Below, piece after piece: positions 32,841-44,026 of a stretch of 64,000 bases of DNA (position 1 is its first letter; each line of letters opens with the position of its first letter). The DNA is taken from the NCBI RefSeq assembly GCF_040954835.1, contig NC_090706.1, positions 21,585,148-21,649,147 on the forward strand, read 5' to 3'. Position numbers and translations under genes: made by a program. This DNA is from Lepisosteus oculatus (Eukaryota; Chordata; Actinopteri; Semionotiformes; Lepisosteidae). The notes below the pieces were generated by a model, which did no database searches, had not been told where the DNA came from, and worked only from the letters and a program-made list of their open reading frames with translations.

Positions 32841-33373
32841 TAGAGGGTGGGGTGGGGAGCTGCATTGTGCTTGCTGTATAGTGATGAGTACAGATTAATT
32901 TCATGTGGAAAAGCTGAAAAAAACAACGTAGTGAACACAAAATCAGATACCTGAACAAATTTAAAGTTAAACAGGGATTTTTTCATTCTTCCTACTTTCC
33001 AGCATAGAATAAACCTCTACTTGTTCATTTGTAATTAATTTTTGTTTATTTTTTTTCTAAAACATTGTCCCATCAGATTCAATTAATCTATCTCATGGAA
33101 CAACTGTCAAACAAATCCAGAATCCCAAGGATCACTTATGAAACTGGTCATAAATAAGACTAAAAACTATGAGCAGAAATGTACCATGGAAATCTGGTGA
33201 TGAAGTCATATCCTGTAAAAAATTAATGCACTTGGAGGATCTCTGTTATTTCCTTTCTAAGGTCCACTGGTCCTCACAAGTCATAGGTCTGACACAAGTC
33301 AAATATGGTTAATTCTAATTTAATTAAAATTCCCTTGTCCTGCCTTTTGCAAGCTTCCCTCACCAGTACTCAC
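32841..33373. other. intronic AT-rich stretch
   Basis: Nothing is recognised between the GC-richer island and exon 5 of the TRIM-like pseudogene. Confidence 0.4.
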
Positions 33374-33449
33374 TGTATTGCACAATCCTCAGCATCTTCT
33401 TCTAGACTCTGTACTTAAGGCAGCTCAGGTGCTTCAAAACATCAGGGCT
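33374..33449 (-). pseudogene. TRIM-like exon 5, truncated with stop codon
   Basis: The end of the exon reads LKHLSCLKYRV, stop, KKMLRIVQY, aligning with the family's AKHLGNLKFRVWEKMQ-IVQY. TAG therefore replaces the Trp codon TGG. The donor GTGAGT is intact and its phase fits the SPRY exon (A joins CC to give Thr-Pro-Val-Thr-Leu). The first part, which should encode about 15 residues (AQCTLQDPEE-type), is missing, and the ALM-like start is out of frame with the rest. Only an 80-base intron separates it from exon 4. Confidence 0.82.
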
Positions 33450-33529
33450 CTGTAAAAACATTCACATGTTAATCTTGTCTTTGGTTTGGAGTAAATTAAA
33501 AAAGCAACAGAGTCAAGCAGTTCAGATAC

Positions 33530-33552
33530 CTGCTCTTTGTGTTCTTGTAATT
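33530..33552 (-). pseudogene. TRIM-like exon 4: 23-bp micro-exon
   Basis: A micro-exon of exactly the family's usual 23 bp, encoding NYKNTKS plus two bases, with acceptor TTTTTCAG and donor GTATCT. The match to the usual NYK-T--R form, the length and the position between exons 3 and 5 make chance unlikely. Confidence 0.85.
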
Positions 33553-34289
33553 CTGAAAAACAAAACAAATACATGTCAGCAAAACACCAAACCCTTAAGT
33601 AAACAAATCAAGTTATTTAAAAGAGCAGCTAATTCAAGTCTAAAATATTTAGTGAGACTGAAAGAAAGAGCCTCTTTTTCTTTCTTGTAGTGTTCCAACA
33701 TGACATATGAAAATAATAAAACAGTGTAGCAAGTCCTAAAATATAACAGGTCTTTCTGTAGACACGAGACACTCTATTCTGTTATCACTCAATTATCTGT
33801 TCACAGAAAACATTTGCTAGGAGGCATCTTTATCTCTATCTCATCTTTAATCTCCTATGCCACAGAGTTCAGGATAACATTGACTTTATACCATCTAGAT
33901 GTGCATTTCAATATAATTGTAAGACCATAGGATGGTAAAACAACAAATGTAAAAATACAAAAACTGGTTATTTCTATTTATTTTACTTAGTTGTTTAATG
34001 CTCAATAAGTTTTCCAGTTTACATTTTGGAGGCATTATTGTTTCATATCTAAAAATAAATATGGACCTTTTATAAAGGCAAAAGTTGCATTCTCAGTTAT
34101 TGTTTCTTTAAAATAATAGTAATATGAAATACTATAATGGAATCACAAAATCTGAAGTGTTCTCTTATTGCTTTCTATGAATGAATACAAGTAGAACTGT
34201 ACTGAAAGCCATTTGTTTTTAATTACACCCAAAGACTGCAGTCCATTTGCCAATAGAACAATATGCTTTGAAATAAGAAGAATACTCAC

Positions 34290-34517
34290 CTGCAGAAATG
34301 ATTCATCGTTAGCTCCAATATCATCACTTATAGCAATAATTGTGTGTGAAAGGGACAGGATTTCTCTCGTAATGTTTTGAATATTTTTTCTCATCATCTG
34401 ACTTTTCCACTCTTCATCTCTCAATGCAACTATCCTTGCTGCCTCTTCATCTTCAAGAAACTTGTGTAGTTTGTCAAACTCCTCCTTTATCTGCCTCACT
34501 GTCTGGTATGCCTGGGC
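34290..34517 (-). pseudogene. TRIM-like exon 3: coiled coil
   Basis: The 228-bp exon has acceptor TGTAG and donor GTGAGT. It encodes AQAYQTVRQIKEEFDKLHKF, then LEDEEAARIVALRDEEWKSQ, and ends GANDESFLQ. This is the typical coiled-coil exon of the family, close to the usual 231-234 bp. It mediates dimerisation in working TRIM proteins. No stop is present, and the phase matches exons 2 and 4. Confidence 0.9.
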
Positions 34518-35360
34518 CTACATCACAAACCATTTTAGAATATGTTAAAAAGTATCTTTATGTTTTTATCCTGGTTCCTTAGTTATTGCCACATTTATTT
34601 ATGTGCCATTATTGAATCACTTTGATGGTTACTTTTTAATTGGCTTTTCACAATTTTTTCATACTAAAATGTGCTGTACTTTGATATGAAACTGAGGTTT
34701 AACACTGGGTTTTAGAGAATTGTATTCCTCACTGCACAGTTAATAATCTAAGACAGGGGGTTATTAACCTGGGGTGCAGGAAAGACGTCCACAGGGTACA
34801 GGAGGAGAATATAATTAAGCATAGGATGTTCTCCCATTATATACATTTTTTCTTTATATTTGTATAATCTGTTCTTTACTATTTAACTAATAATTAATTT
34901 ATATTAAACTGAATTTAACCATAAAGTTTTTAATAAAACCCAAACTTTTAATTAAAACCATCACACCCCTAAATCTAAAAATGTTGGTGTTATCAAGGAA
35001 AAGGGAATTTTGACATTTTTTTCATAATACAGTATATCTTTCAGCTTCACATTTCTCACAGAATATCATGTCATCCAGAAGGCTTTTTATGTGAGATTGT
35101 TTTTTTTTGCAACACCATCATGGAACCATCATTCTATGAATGTATCAGAGAGTCTTGAGGTGATTTAACAGGCTCAATTTGAGGCACCAGAAACTTTGGA
35201 AACATGGAAACCAATGCAAAACAATATCTGGAAGCATCTTACAAAATCATATTTTTGATCACAAAAGAATAAGAAACATGTACAGAAAATTAGATAAATA
35301 TAAAAGAGGAAAACTAGTATTTAATAAGTTGTATCCTAACCATCATTAAATTATAGTTAC

Positions 35361-35456
35361 CTTCATGTACAGAGCTGTGTAATCACATTCCTGTTTAACA
35401 TCATACAAGTGTTTTAACTTGTTTTTCAAGGAATCCAGTGCCACTTTTAGCTTTTC
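35361..35456 (-). pseudogene. TRIM-like exon 2: coiled-coil start
   Basis: The 96-bp exon has acceptor TTTCAG and donor GTAACT, both in phase 0. It translates as EKLKVALDSLKNKLKHL followed by DVKQECDYTALYMK, matching the 32-residue exon of TRIM35-like genes (family form EKLK-AL-PLQ-KL...VKQ-CD-TAEH-K). No stop is present. Confidence 0.9.
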
Positions 35457-35689
35457 CTGAAATTAAATGAAAGAAGATGAATGTTCCCTAACTCATATTC
35501 TCTAAAGCATCAGCAAGAATGCAAAAAAATACTTAATTCAAATCAAATGTCATTACAACCCATTCCATCAGCTTCTAAATGTTAAGGGTTTGGCTAAACT
35601 GCAAGTGAATTCTGATCACATTTTTACAGTTTTCACCTACATGTTTATTTGGATCTTGTTGGACACTTGTGTCTGTGTACTGTATGCCC

Positions 35690-35800
35690 TGCAACTGTCT
35701 GGCATCCCATCCAGGGTGTATCCCAGCTTGGGGCTGTTGCTTTCCGGGATAGACTCCAGCAACCCCCTTAACTCTGGATTAAGTGGTTAGAAAATTGATA
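35690..35800 (+). repeat. SINE/L2-like tail fragment
   Basis: The words TATGCCCTGCAACTGTCTGGC, CATCCAGGGTGTATCCCAGC, GGGATAGACTCCAGCAACCC and AAGTGGTTAGAAAATTGAT mark the 3' part of the recurrent SINE. Confidence 0.65.
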
Positions 35801-36417
35801 GATTTAGGGTGTAATTGTTAGTGATCAAATAAAATTAATTGATATTTCTACACACAAAATTTAATTTAATACAGAAAAGGAGGACACCCTTCAAAACAAA
35901 GTAGGCGTACAAATATTATAATTATTTGATTAACATAATATAAAATATAATTCTTTGATTAATACACAGTAGAAAAACTGTAATTTAAATAGTTTAAAAT
36001 AATTGCCAGAAATTCCAGTTAAATAACACAGGTATGACCACTCATTAGAAAACTGGTAGTACCAAAGTGAGAAAAGGGTTTGTTGTCACAGAGTGTGGCA
36101 AAATTCTAGGAATAAGAGAGTAAACTTGTATTTTACAAATACTGATAGTAATGCAAACAACTTAATTCAAACTTAAACTAATTCAATTAAATATCAGAAA
36201 CATAAAGCATGAAAAAATAATTCATTGTCCTGAGCTGTTTAAAAATGAGAAACAATTAACAAGAAAAGGAATAAACATTTTATCAATAAACTTTGATCAA
36301 ATAGAACACAAAGAGAATTGTCTTGTATGTACAGTATGTTGCTAAAGTACCAAAGACAAGTAACTCTCAGTTTTTGAGTTGGTAATAGAGGCGCCAGCAG
36401 CAGGATCATAGGGTCAA

Positions 36418-36570
36418 AGCTGTATCCTTTTTAAATCCACCTATCCATCCACATCCACACAAACACAGAGAGAACATACAAATTCCACATAGCTTCCTCC
36501 CAAAGTCCAGAACTGATTCTAAGGCTTTAGCTCTGTGAGGTAGCAATGCTAACCACTGCACCTCCATGTC
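36418..36570 (-). repeat. SINE fragment, minus copy (tRNA-like head)
   Basis: Read on the minus strand, the segment has the tRNA-like head (GGTTAGCATTGCTACCTCAC), then TGTGGAATTTGTATGTTCTC and a short GGATGG run. It lacks the tail part. Confidence 0.6.
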
Positions 36571-36639
36571 ACCCACTTTTTCAATCAGTCAAGAGAATTA
36601 GTTCAACAATTGTGTTATTACATCACAAACATTTTGAAT

Positions 36640-36800
36640 GTAAGGATTATCTATGGGTTTCCTCTAGGTACTCTGGTTTCCTCCCACAGTCCAAAGACAT
36701 ACTGGTAGTTAATTGTCTCCATTGCCTGCCAGGATGGGTTACAGCTCCCCCTATGGCACTGCATTGGATAAAGTGGATAGAAAATGAATGGATGGATGAT
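36640..36800 (+). repeat. SINE/L2-like tail fragment
   Basis: The segment has GGTTTCCTCTAGGTACTCTGG, TTTCCTCCCACAGTCCAAAG, ACATACTGGTAG and GGATAAAGTGGATAGAAAATG, and ends with GGATGGATG. This is the 3' half of the recurrent SINE. Confidence 0.72.
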
Positions 36801-37009
36801 TATGTGTGGCAAGCATAGGTAATCCTTCTTAAAGATGCAAATCCACTCTCTCAAAAATGTGCAAGCTAACTTGCAAGCAAGTGAAATGCACAGAACCTCC
36901 TCAGACATCAGTGAGTATGCCAGAAGGCCAGGCTCCTCACCACATCTTACAGAGAATTCAGCACTATCAAACTGTGCTGTTGTATATGTGTGAATGTACA
37001 GTATTCACT

Positions 37010-37027
37010 GTACAGTGTACACTGTAC
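37010..37027. repeat. 18-bp perfect palindrome
   Basis: GTACAGTGTACACTGTAC is its own reverse complement. It sits inside a longer alternating CACTGTACAGTG-type stretch at 36990-37040 that can pair in several registers. Confidence 0.85.
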
Positions 37028-37529
37028 TGTACAGTGTGAATGCACTAATCTGCCACAGTAATCTTTAGGTTCATCACCACATATAATTGAATTTTCATTT
37101 ACCGACTTTTCCCATTGTAGCTCTAAATCTGTTTGCAGAAATGAACAGTTTTAGAATTTAATGATCTAATTTTATTTATGGGTGTTTTCACACAGCATTG
37201 GGGGACCATAACCTAATAGGTCCACAGGGATTTTCTAGTGAGTGAGCATCTAACATCTGATTGGGCCAGAGTCCTTGTCACTTTGGATCAGCTGTTCTGA
37301 CTCCAACAAACGTATAGCAGAAACATATATCATACCTCTGCTACTACAGATGTGGTGTGAACTAGTGGTGGAACAGAACAGACTTCATAACTTCAGTCAT
37401 CTAATTATTTATACTAGATGTGGAGGTGGGGTCGCCATAATTCTGTCAAGTGACCCTGAACATGTCAAATTCAAGTTTAACATTTTATTACCATAACAGC
37501 TAGTTGCATGAAGTTTGGTTCAGTGAGTT

Positions 37530-38085
37530 CATACAATTAAAGACATACAAAACAAATATACAACATAAAGCCAGCAACAGAATGCATCCACCCAACATTC
37601 ATAAATCATCCTAAACACACACCAAGTAACAAAATAAATAACAGTGAGATAAATAACAGTGAAGCCTGATGGAATAACAATGAGCCATCAAAAGTACACA
37701 CTGTTATGGAGAAGGACAAAACACTCTCAATGAGAGTTCTGTAGGAAAGGCTCATTGCTTCCTCTGACACTCCAAACTTCTTTAAGTTTCTTTGGTGAGC
37801 TTTTGTGATCATGGTGGATGTGTTAACCTCCCATTTTAGAGTGTTGGAAAAGGTGGTGCCCCGGAACTTAAAATTCTCCACTATCTCTACAGCCTGACCA
37901 TTGACTAATGGAGATGAGTGTGCTCCCTTGTATCACATAAAGTCCATCACAAGTTTGTTTTTCTTGATTTACTGACATTTACAGTTGTTATAGGTTGTTT
38001 TGGCTGCACCATTTAACTACTTCAGCTATTTCGTTACTGTATACAGACTCATCATTGTTTGTCAGTGAGGTTACATCACTGTGCG
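37530..38085 (-). mobile_element. LINE RT C-terminal fragment
   Basis: On the minus strand the sequence reads SLTNNDESVYSNEIAEVVKW, then VEIVENFKFRGTTFSNTLKW, TKAHQRNLKKFGVSEEAMSL and SYRTLIESVLSFSITVC. These match the thumb and post-RT region of the fish L2-like LINE whose pieces also lie at 28467-30840. Stops and shifts interrupt it. It lies in the first intron of the TRIM-like pseudogene. Confidence 0.7.
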
Positions 38086-38209
38086 ACTCTGAACCCTGTA
38101 GACAACTGTGTCTGAATCCTGGAAGGGCACACCAGAACTGCACTCGTCACTTTAGCACTTTGTCAGGAGGCATTCCGTGCTCCCAGATTATGCCTCAAGT
38201 ATAACTTGC

Positions 38210-39425
38210 TTCATTATTTTTCTCATTAACTGGTCTACGCAGGCAGAGGAGTTTGAACTAGAAATGACCGATTACTTTCAGAGCGCTGAAGACAAAATGT
38301 CTGCATAGTTAATATTTAACTACAAACATTGAGCTCAACATAGTGGATTACTGTGTACAAAACATTGGAAAATTAACTAAAATGCAAAACAAGTTTTTCA
38401 AGTTAACAAGGCGGTCTTGGCTAAAGAGTAAATTTACTGAAAAAGTACCCATGCCATCAATGTTGTTGGTTATTTATGCCTCACACACTATCCACTACGC
38501 ATCATAAAACAATGTTCTAGGCATCCCACTCTTAAAGGGTCATTTGTTGGCACTTTCTTGTGAAACTTGAAAAGTCAAAGCTTTTCATTACAACTATTCC
38601 TTCACTTTCACCACCTGGACAAATAAAAATGTTTTTTTTTTCATTTTCCTCAATATTTCACCAACCTAACAGAGAGATGAGAAGTACTTTCATTTGATAA
38701 GATTTACTGTTACTCACGTACTGATCACATTGAAGTACTAGTGTGGAAGATATAATGTCCAACATTTTTCAAAACAAAAAATGACTATAAAAATAGTTTG
38801 AAAAGCCACTATGCATTAAAGTGCTGAAATGTGCTAAAACATCAGACATTCATGTTTTGCCTTCATTCTCTTATTTCATTTCCTTTGAATTATTTTATCA
38901 GAATAACCATGTGATAACATGTAAGTACTGCTGGCATTTTGCTCCTCCTAGCTTTATACTTTCATGCAAACATTCACATCCCATCCCTTTAAATAATAAT
39001 ATGAATTAAGCTCAAAACTATATTTGAGTATAAATACAACTGTTCATGCTTAATAATACAGAAAGCTGGGCTATTATAATGCTATTATATAATTAATTTA
39101 ATATCATAGCATACATTTGTTTGTGAGATAATTTTGGCAATATTATGCTAATGATTCCAGGTGAATAAACAAAATTCATACAAGGATACCCCTACGTATG
39201 TGGCATTTGATAGATGTTTTAAAATGCCAAGATTAAATACTATTGGCATCACCCATCTTTGAAAAAAATAGCGAATCTCTCACACTCTCTAACTATCCAT
39301 CAGCAGTAAGTTATTCATTCCTGGTAAACGTGATGGCGATCTGGAATCTATTGCCGAAGCACAGGGCATTTAGGTGAGACTACACATGGGATTCTCTTTC
39401 TCTGTAGCAGTAAAATTACTTTTTC
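38210..39425. other. intron 1 of the TRIM-like pseudogene, nothing recognised
   Basis: AT-rich with short frames only. Confidence 0.4.
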
Positions 39426-39429
39426 ATAC

Positions 39430-39834
39430 TTTAAAGTCTATCGCAGCTTCCTCAATTGGACACAGCTTATGTCTTCTATGTCTTTTGGAAGTGTGACACA
39501 CAAAGCAAAGAGCTTCTTCATCATCCAAACAGAAGAGCTTCAGTTTTTCACCATGGACATTACACATCATCTCAGACTTCCCTGCAGGATTCAGGCTTTT
39601 CTCCTTCACCAGGCACTCAGCTACATTCTTTAAAACCAGGCTTACAGGAGGGTTGTGCAGAGAAGACATTCTCCTGCAAACTGGGCACTCCCGGTTGGGC
39701 TTTGTTTTCCAAAACTGCTGTAGACAGGCTTTACAGAAGCTGTGGCTGCACTTCAGGACAACAGGATCCCTGAAGATCTCACAGCATACTGGACAGGAGA
39801 GCTCATCCTCCAGACTGCCTGAGCATGGAGCCAT
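39430..39834 (-). pseudogene. TRIM-like exon 1: RING finger and B-box 2
   Basis: The 135-codon exon starts at the ATG at 39834. A C3HC4 RING finger covers residues about 14-54 (CPVCCEIFRDPVVL, CSHSFCKACLQQFW, ECPVCRRM) and would bind an E2 enzyme. A B-box 2 follows at residues about 90-128 (CNVHGEKLKLFCLDDEEALC, FVCHTSKRHRRHK). All zinc ligands expected of both modules are visible. The exon ends after IDFK with donor GTATGA, phase 0. This exon alone is intact and could be mistaken for a whole gene. Confidence 0.9.
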
Positions 39835-39839
39835 TTTTC

Positions 39840-42780
39840 AGAGAGATACAATCAGTCTCTCTTTGTTTTGACCTCTAACATTGTCCTTGTTGCTGTCCTT
39901 GTTGTACACTGGTTATCTCTATTTCAAAATAAAGATATTCCTCCCACTTTTTTTGTTCTTGAAAAATGTTATGCTGATACAAAGGTTACACAGATGTCCT
40001 AAAATGACATACAGAGAAAAATATTTTTAGTACTACAAAACTATAACTACTGCCAACTCACAGCTGTTGAAGTAAGAAGTGTTCTGTTCTTCGGCTTCAA
40101 TGTTAACATTTGCATTTCATGTTTACATCTAATAAATTATTATTTAATTGAGATATTTAGAATAGTTCACCATACAATTTCTTTGGTGGTTAAGCATTTA
40201 TATTTTGTTATTTAATGCTTGTCTGATAGTTGTGGATAATTGTGCATTAGATGTATATTAGTGCTTTGTATTAAATACTAGATCCAAATACAATATATAA
40301 TACCACACAATCAACACAAAATATGCTATCCTTAAAATGATTAAAATGTCTATGAGAATAAGTTGCACTGCCTTTAAAGGATAATTTTAACAGTTATTAT
40401 ACCAAAACCTACAAGAACAGATTGTTTTTAAAAAAGTAATCAAACAAACAGTAGCTTGTTTAACTGCTAGTTGTAAAACACTGAAAGCTGTTAAAAAACA
40501 TTAAATCTTCATACATTAAAAAATCTTCATAATGTTTCTTAAATGATTTGTCTTGTAGTTTACTTTGTAATGTCCATTTAAAAATGTTCCAGATGCAATG
40601 TTTAACATCAGTGTATAACATCTATAACAAACTTCCTTTGCTTACCAGCTAGTTGTCAGCCAGCTGGAATGTATTTCTCAATTCAAGAGCAAAACTACAA
40701 CTATTTCACACTAAGCTAATGTGTATCAGTTGAGAAAGCCTCAATTTCTTTGCTCCTCCTCTTTGAAGATAAGATGCAAAATTAATTTTCTTGAAAGGGA
40801 AAGGGAAATACTTAGCACATTACTAAATCGTACACCATGAATATATCATTAATATATCATACTGCACACCGCATTTAGTCTATATTTGCAACAGAAATTA
40901 AAAGTAAAAATAACTTAATATGATTCCTGTATGTGTTTTATCATGTGTCTCTATATGTTCTTTATTATTACAACTAGAGTTATAAATAAGAGAATAGAAA
41001 ATAGTAAATAAGGGTAAATAAGAGAATAGAGAATAGATAATAAACAATTACACCCAAATACCAAACAATACGCATGAGATCTGAAATACAGTAAATCAGA
41101 GGCAAAGTAGTTAAAACTATTTATTAACAATAACATTTACACAAAACGAAATGATGTAAATGCAAATGTTACACAACATACAATAATTTCCTAAAATAAC
41201 TTAATTACTTAGCCAGACTATGATCTCCAAGACTGATCAGAATAAGGTCCTCTCACCTGGCACACTTCTGTTCATTCCTTTTTCCTCTGTCTCGTTGATC
41301 GATTCCTTTCTTTCCTCTCTTTCTTTTCAGGTCAATTTCTCTCTCTTCTCCCTGTCTTTTGTATGTTATGTTCTGATGAAAACTCTTAATGATTTGCCAG
41401 AAGTTAATTACTATACTAAACAAGAAAGTTTCCTTTGATCCTCTGTGTTTATCGAATCAAGCCCAGCTTGTACTACTATGGATAAACTGGAACTCATTGT
41501 TTTTAAAGTTTCATTACAACTTCCTAGCTGTAACAATACAGGGTAGCAAAGTATTGAGCATAAAATAACTGAGTCTTTCATAAAATGTGTTCTTTTTATT
41601 CTCTGGCACAATTCTGATGATAGTGTAAAAATACTGTAGGCCAAAATTATGTCAAGATGGACAAATATGTATTGATAATAACATTGTTACACAATAGTTA
41701 TACTATGACACATAGGTACAAACAGTAAATTCCAGAGTCCTAATTCCTATAGACCTAGAAAATCTGTCCTTTAAATCCAAATACACAAGAAAACACCCTA
41801 AATAGAACAAAGAGAGAAAACCTGCATCTTAAAAATATAGACTTGTAAATTAACATAGACAGAAACCTAAGATGGGACAAATGTTGTGACACCATTCATA
41901 AAAAAAGGCCAAAAGTGGTTCTTTTTTGTTAGGACACTTAGCTATTTCAAGACAGATAGAACTATTTTTATTCTTTAATATAAGTTATTTATTAAAAGTA
42001 TCTTAACATACTCAGTTGTTACTTACTCATGTCTCAGTTGAATGTTTGGTAACATCAGTACCATTAATTGTAATAGGTTGGGAAAATTAGTGAAAATAAG
42101 CGGCAAAATAATTGGGGCAAATCAAATCAACTTTCAAATCAATACTCTCTACAAACAAAGGGTTGTAAAGAGCTTAATTGAGTGTGTGTCTCATGTACTT
42201 CATTGAGAATTTACACAACTCCCATTTGGGAGATACCTCTTTGTCCCCAGGTAACAGACTCATGAAATCTTTAATCCCTGCTCCAATATCACCCTCGAGC
42301 AAAGTAACTCTCTTATCTCTTGTAACACTATTGTGCCCTTTTCTCTTAAGCAAGTTGGTCTTCCTTGTTTTTATTGTTGTATTGTTCTGTGCTGTAAAAC
42401 ACATTTCACCCAGAGGATAATAAAGCTTGAATTAAATTACACAGGACTAAATCTCCTTTCTCTAAACCACAGATGACCAACTTCACTATTATAAGTAAAT
42501 TTCCTAAAAATAAATAAAACAGCAAGCTCTCTTATTATAATACTCAGATAGCCTAGCCAGAAACTGGTTCCAGCACTGATTAGAACACAAATCGCTCACA
42601 GATCAAACTTTGGGGGAAGAGGAGGATATCATATTTACCACTGATGTCAATTTACTACAGATGTAGTATGATGAGATGTCGATTTACTACTGAGCAAGCT
42701 CTCAGATAACAGAATGTTAATCAGTCCATTTGCAAATGGATTTGCAATTTTCAGACTAATCGGAAGCAGTATATTCGAGT
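39840..42780. other. AT-rich intergenic stretch upstream of the TRIM-like gene
   Basis: No coding family, exon or named repeat was recognised. Any promoter of the TRIM-like gene would be just above 39834. No clear TATA-box arrangement was identified there. Confidence 0.4.
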
Positions 42781-42819
42781 TGGCCCCTATCTTTCAGCCT
42801 GCTGAACTATTAGCATAGG

Positions 42820-43120
42820 CGCAGCCAAAGGTTGTGTGCTCTCTCCCCTACTTTATTCCTTGTACACCAATGACTGCACTTCCAGCAACTCCTTGGGTTA
42901 AATTACGTTATCACATAATTACTTAACCACAAACGGCAATAAGAGCCGGTATAGGGAAGAAGTGGATCGACTTACGTGGTGTACCACTAACAACTTGGAT
43001 CTTAACACCACTAAAACTGTAAAAATGATAATTGAAACCCCAGCACTCCCCCCCCTGGTAATCAAGGACACTGCTGTCAATGTGGTGGAATCCTGCAAAT
43101 TCTTGGACACCATCAATTCA
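42820..43120 (+). mobile_element. LINE RT fragment
   Basis: Broken frames give LSPLLYSLYTNDCTSSNS (after motif B), then YREEVDRLTWCTTNNLDLNT, TKTVKMIIETPALPPLVIKD and VESCKFLDT. These match the RT motif C to thumb region of the L2-like group. It ends where the tail of the next LINE begins. Confidence 0.68.
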
Positions 43121-43545
43121 ATTCAATTCAAGATGCTTTATAAGCATGACCGATGAGTACAATCAGTGTTGCCAAAGCAAATAAAAATAATAAAATTAAC
43201 ATGGAACAAAACAAAAAGTAAAAGCAAAATAAAATCTACAGGCATACTACAGACATTTACAACAAAGACATATCATAAAATATTTACATATACTGTAAAC
43301 ATATTGAGCATTATTGGGAGACAGACTCACTGTTCCTCAGGCTGGGCTGCCAGTTAAACTGAGTTCCCTCCTCCCTCTCCCAGGAGGATTGGGACCCGTT
43401 GTGATTCTGGCAGGTGTGGGAAGTCTGGGACTAGATTTCTGCATTAGGGGAAGAATGTTTCGCTAACCCCAGAGTATCTGTCACAGTGCAGTAGGAAGTG
43501 CACCTCTGTCTCTATTTCTCCCTGCTGGCAGTGGAAGTCTGCCTG

Positions 43546-44026
43546 TCACCCAGTTTCTATGGCCAGGCTCTGGTCACTGAGCCTGTACTTCCTCAGGGTC
43601 TGTTTCTTTTTGCTGTTTCTTATCTTGGTCAAATATTCGGCTAGTGTGTATTGTCTTTTTAGGGTTCTGTAGCATTCCAGTTTATGTTGTGTTTGTGTGT
43701 GTGTGTCCCACTGTGAGAGATATTGCTGTTTGATCTGTGCTGTGATGTGGTTGAGTCTGAGTTGTGGTGCTCTAGCAGTGCTGTCCTGATGCTGGTTAGT
43801 GTGGCTAAGGTCAGTGAGCCTCAGGACCAGCTGGCTCAGGGGGCTCGGTTTTGGGCTCAGCTCTTGGTTCAGCAGGGCTTTGCGGTGGTAGGAATTTTGG
43901 TCGCTGTTTTTTAGGTGTAGCCAATACTTTAATATTCTTTTCTGTATGTTTATCAATAGTGGGTACTGACCTAATTCGGCTCCGCATCCGTTGTTAGGTG
44001 TTTCTGTGGGGTGTTTGTCCCATTTA
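43546..44026 (-). pseudogene. LINE C-terminal domain
   Basis: The open frame 43546-43956 and its upstream extension encode INIQKRILKYWLHLKNSDQN, LSQLVLRLTDLSHTNQH, then NHITAQIKQQYLSQWDTHTQ and LRKYRLSDQSLAIETG. Beyond a stop it continues with ETEVHFLLHCDRY-like sequence, a zinc-finger-like tail of such LINEs. Confidence 0.75.

Larger units (their letters stand above)
22935..39834 (-). pseudogene. TRIM35/zinc-binding protein A33-like gene, disabled
   Basis: Six exons on the minus strand match the RING, B-box, coiled-coil and B30.2/SPRY layout of the TRIM35/NF7/A33-like ubiquitin-ligase family, greatly expanded in fish. Exons: 39430-39834 (RING and B-box), 35361-35456 (96 bp), 34290-34517 (228 bp), 33530-33552 (23 bp), 33374-33449 (remnant of the short exon) and 22935-23478 (SPRY). 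Acceptors end in AG, donors start GT, and phases agree except in the fifth exon. Two defects are visible. The fifth exon has lost its 5' part, is out of frame and carries TAG where the family has Trp. The SPRY exon has a frameshift near 23411. A truncated RING-B-box-coiled-coil product remains possible if the locus is transcribed. Confidence 0.85.

Noticed and set aside
39424..39834. Exon 1 of the TRIM-like locus as a complete short RING protein gene
   Set aside because: The apparent end VSTOP lies beyond a donor site in the correct phase, and the five remaining family exons follow on the same strand.
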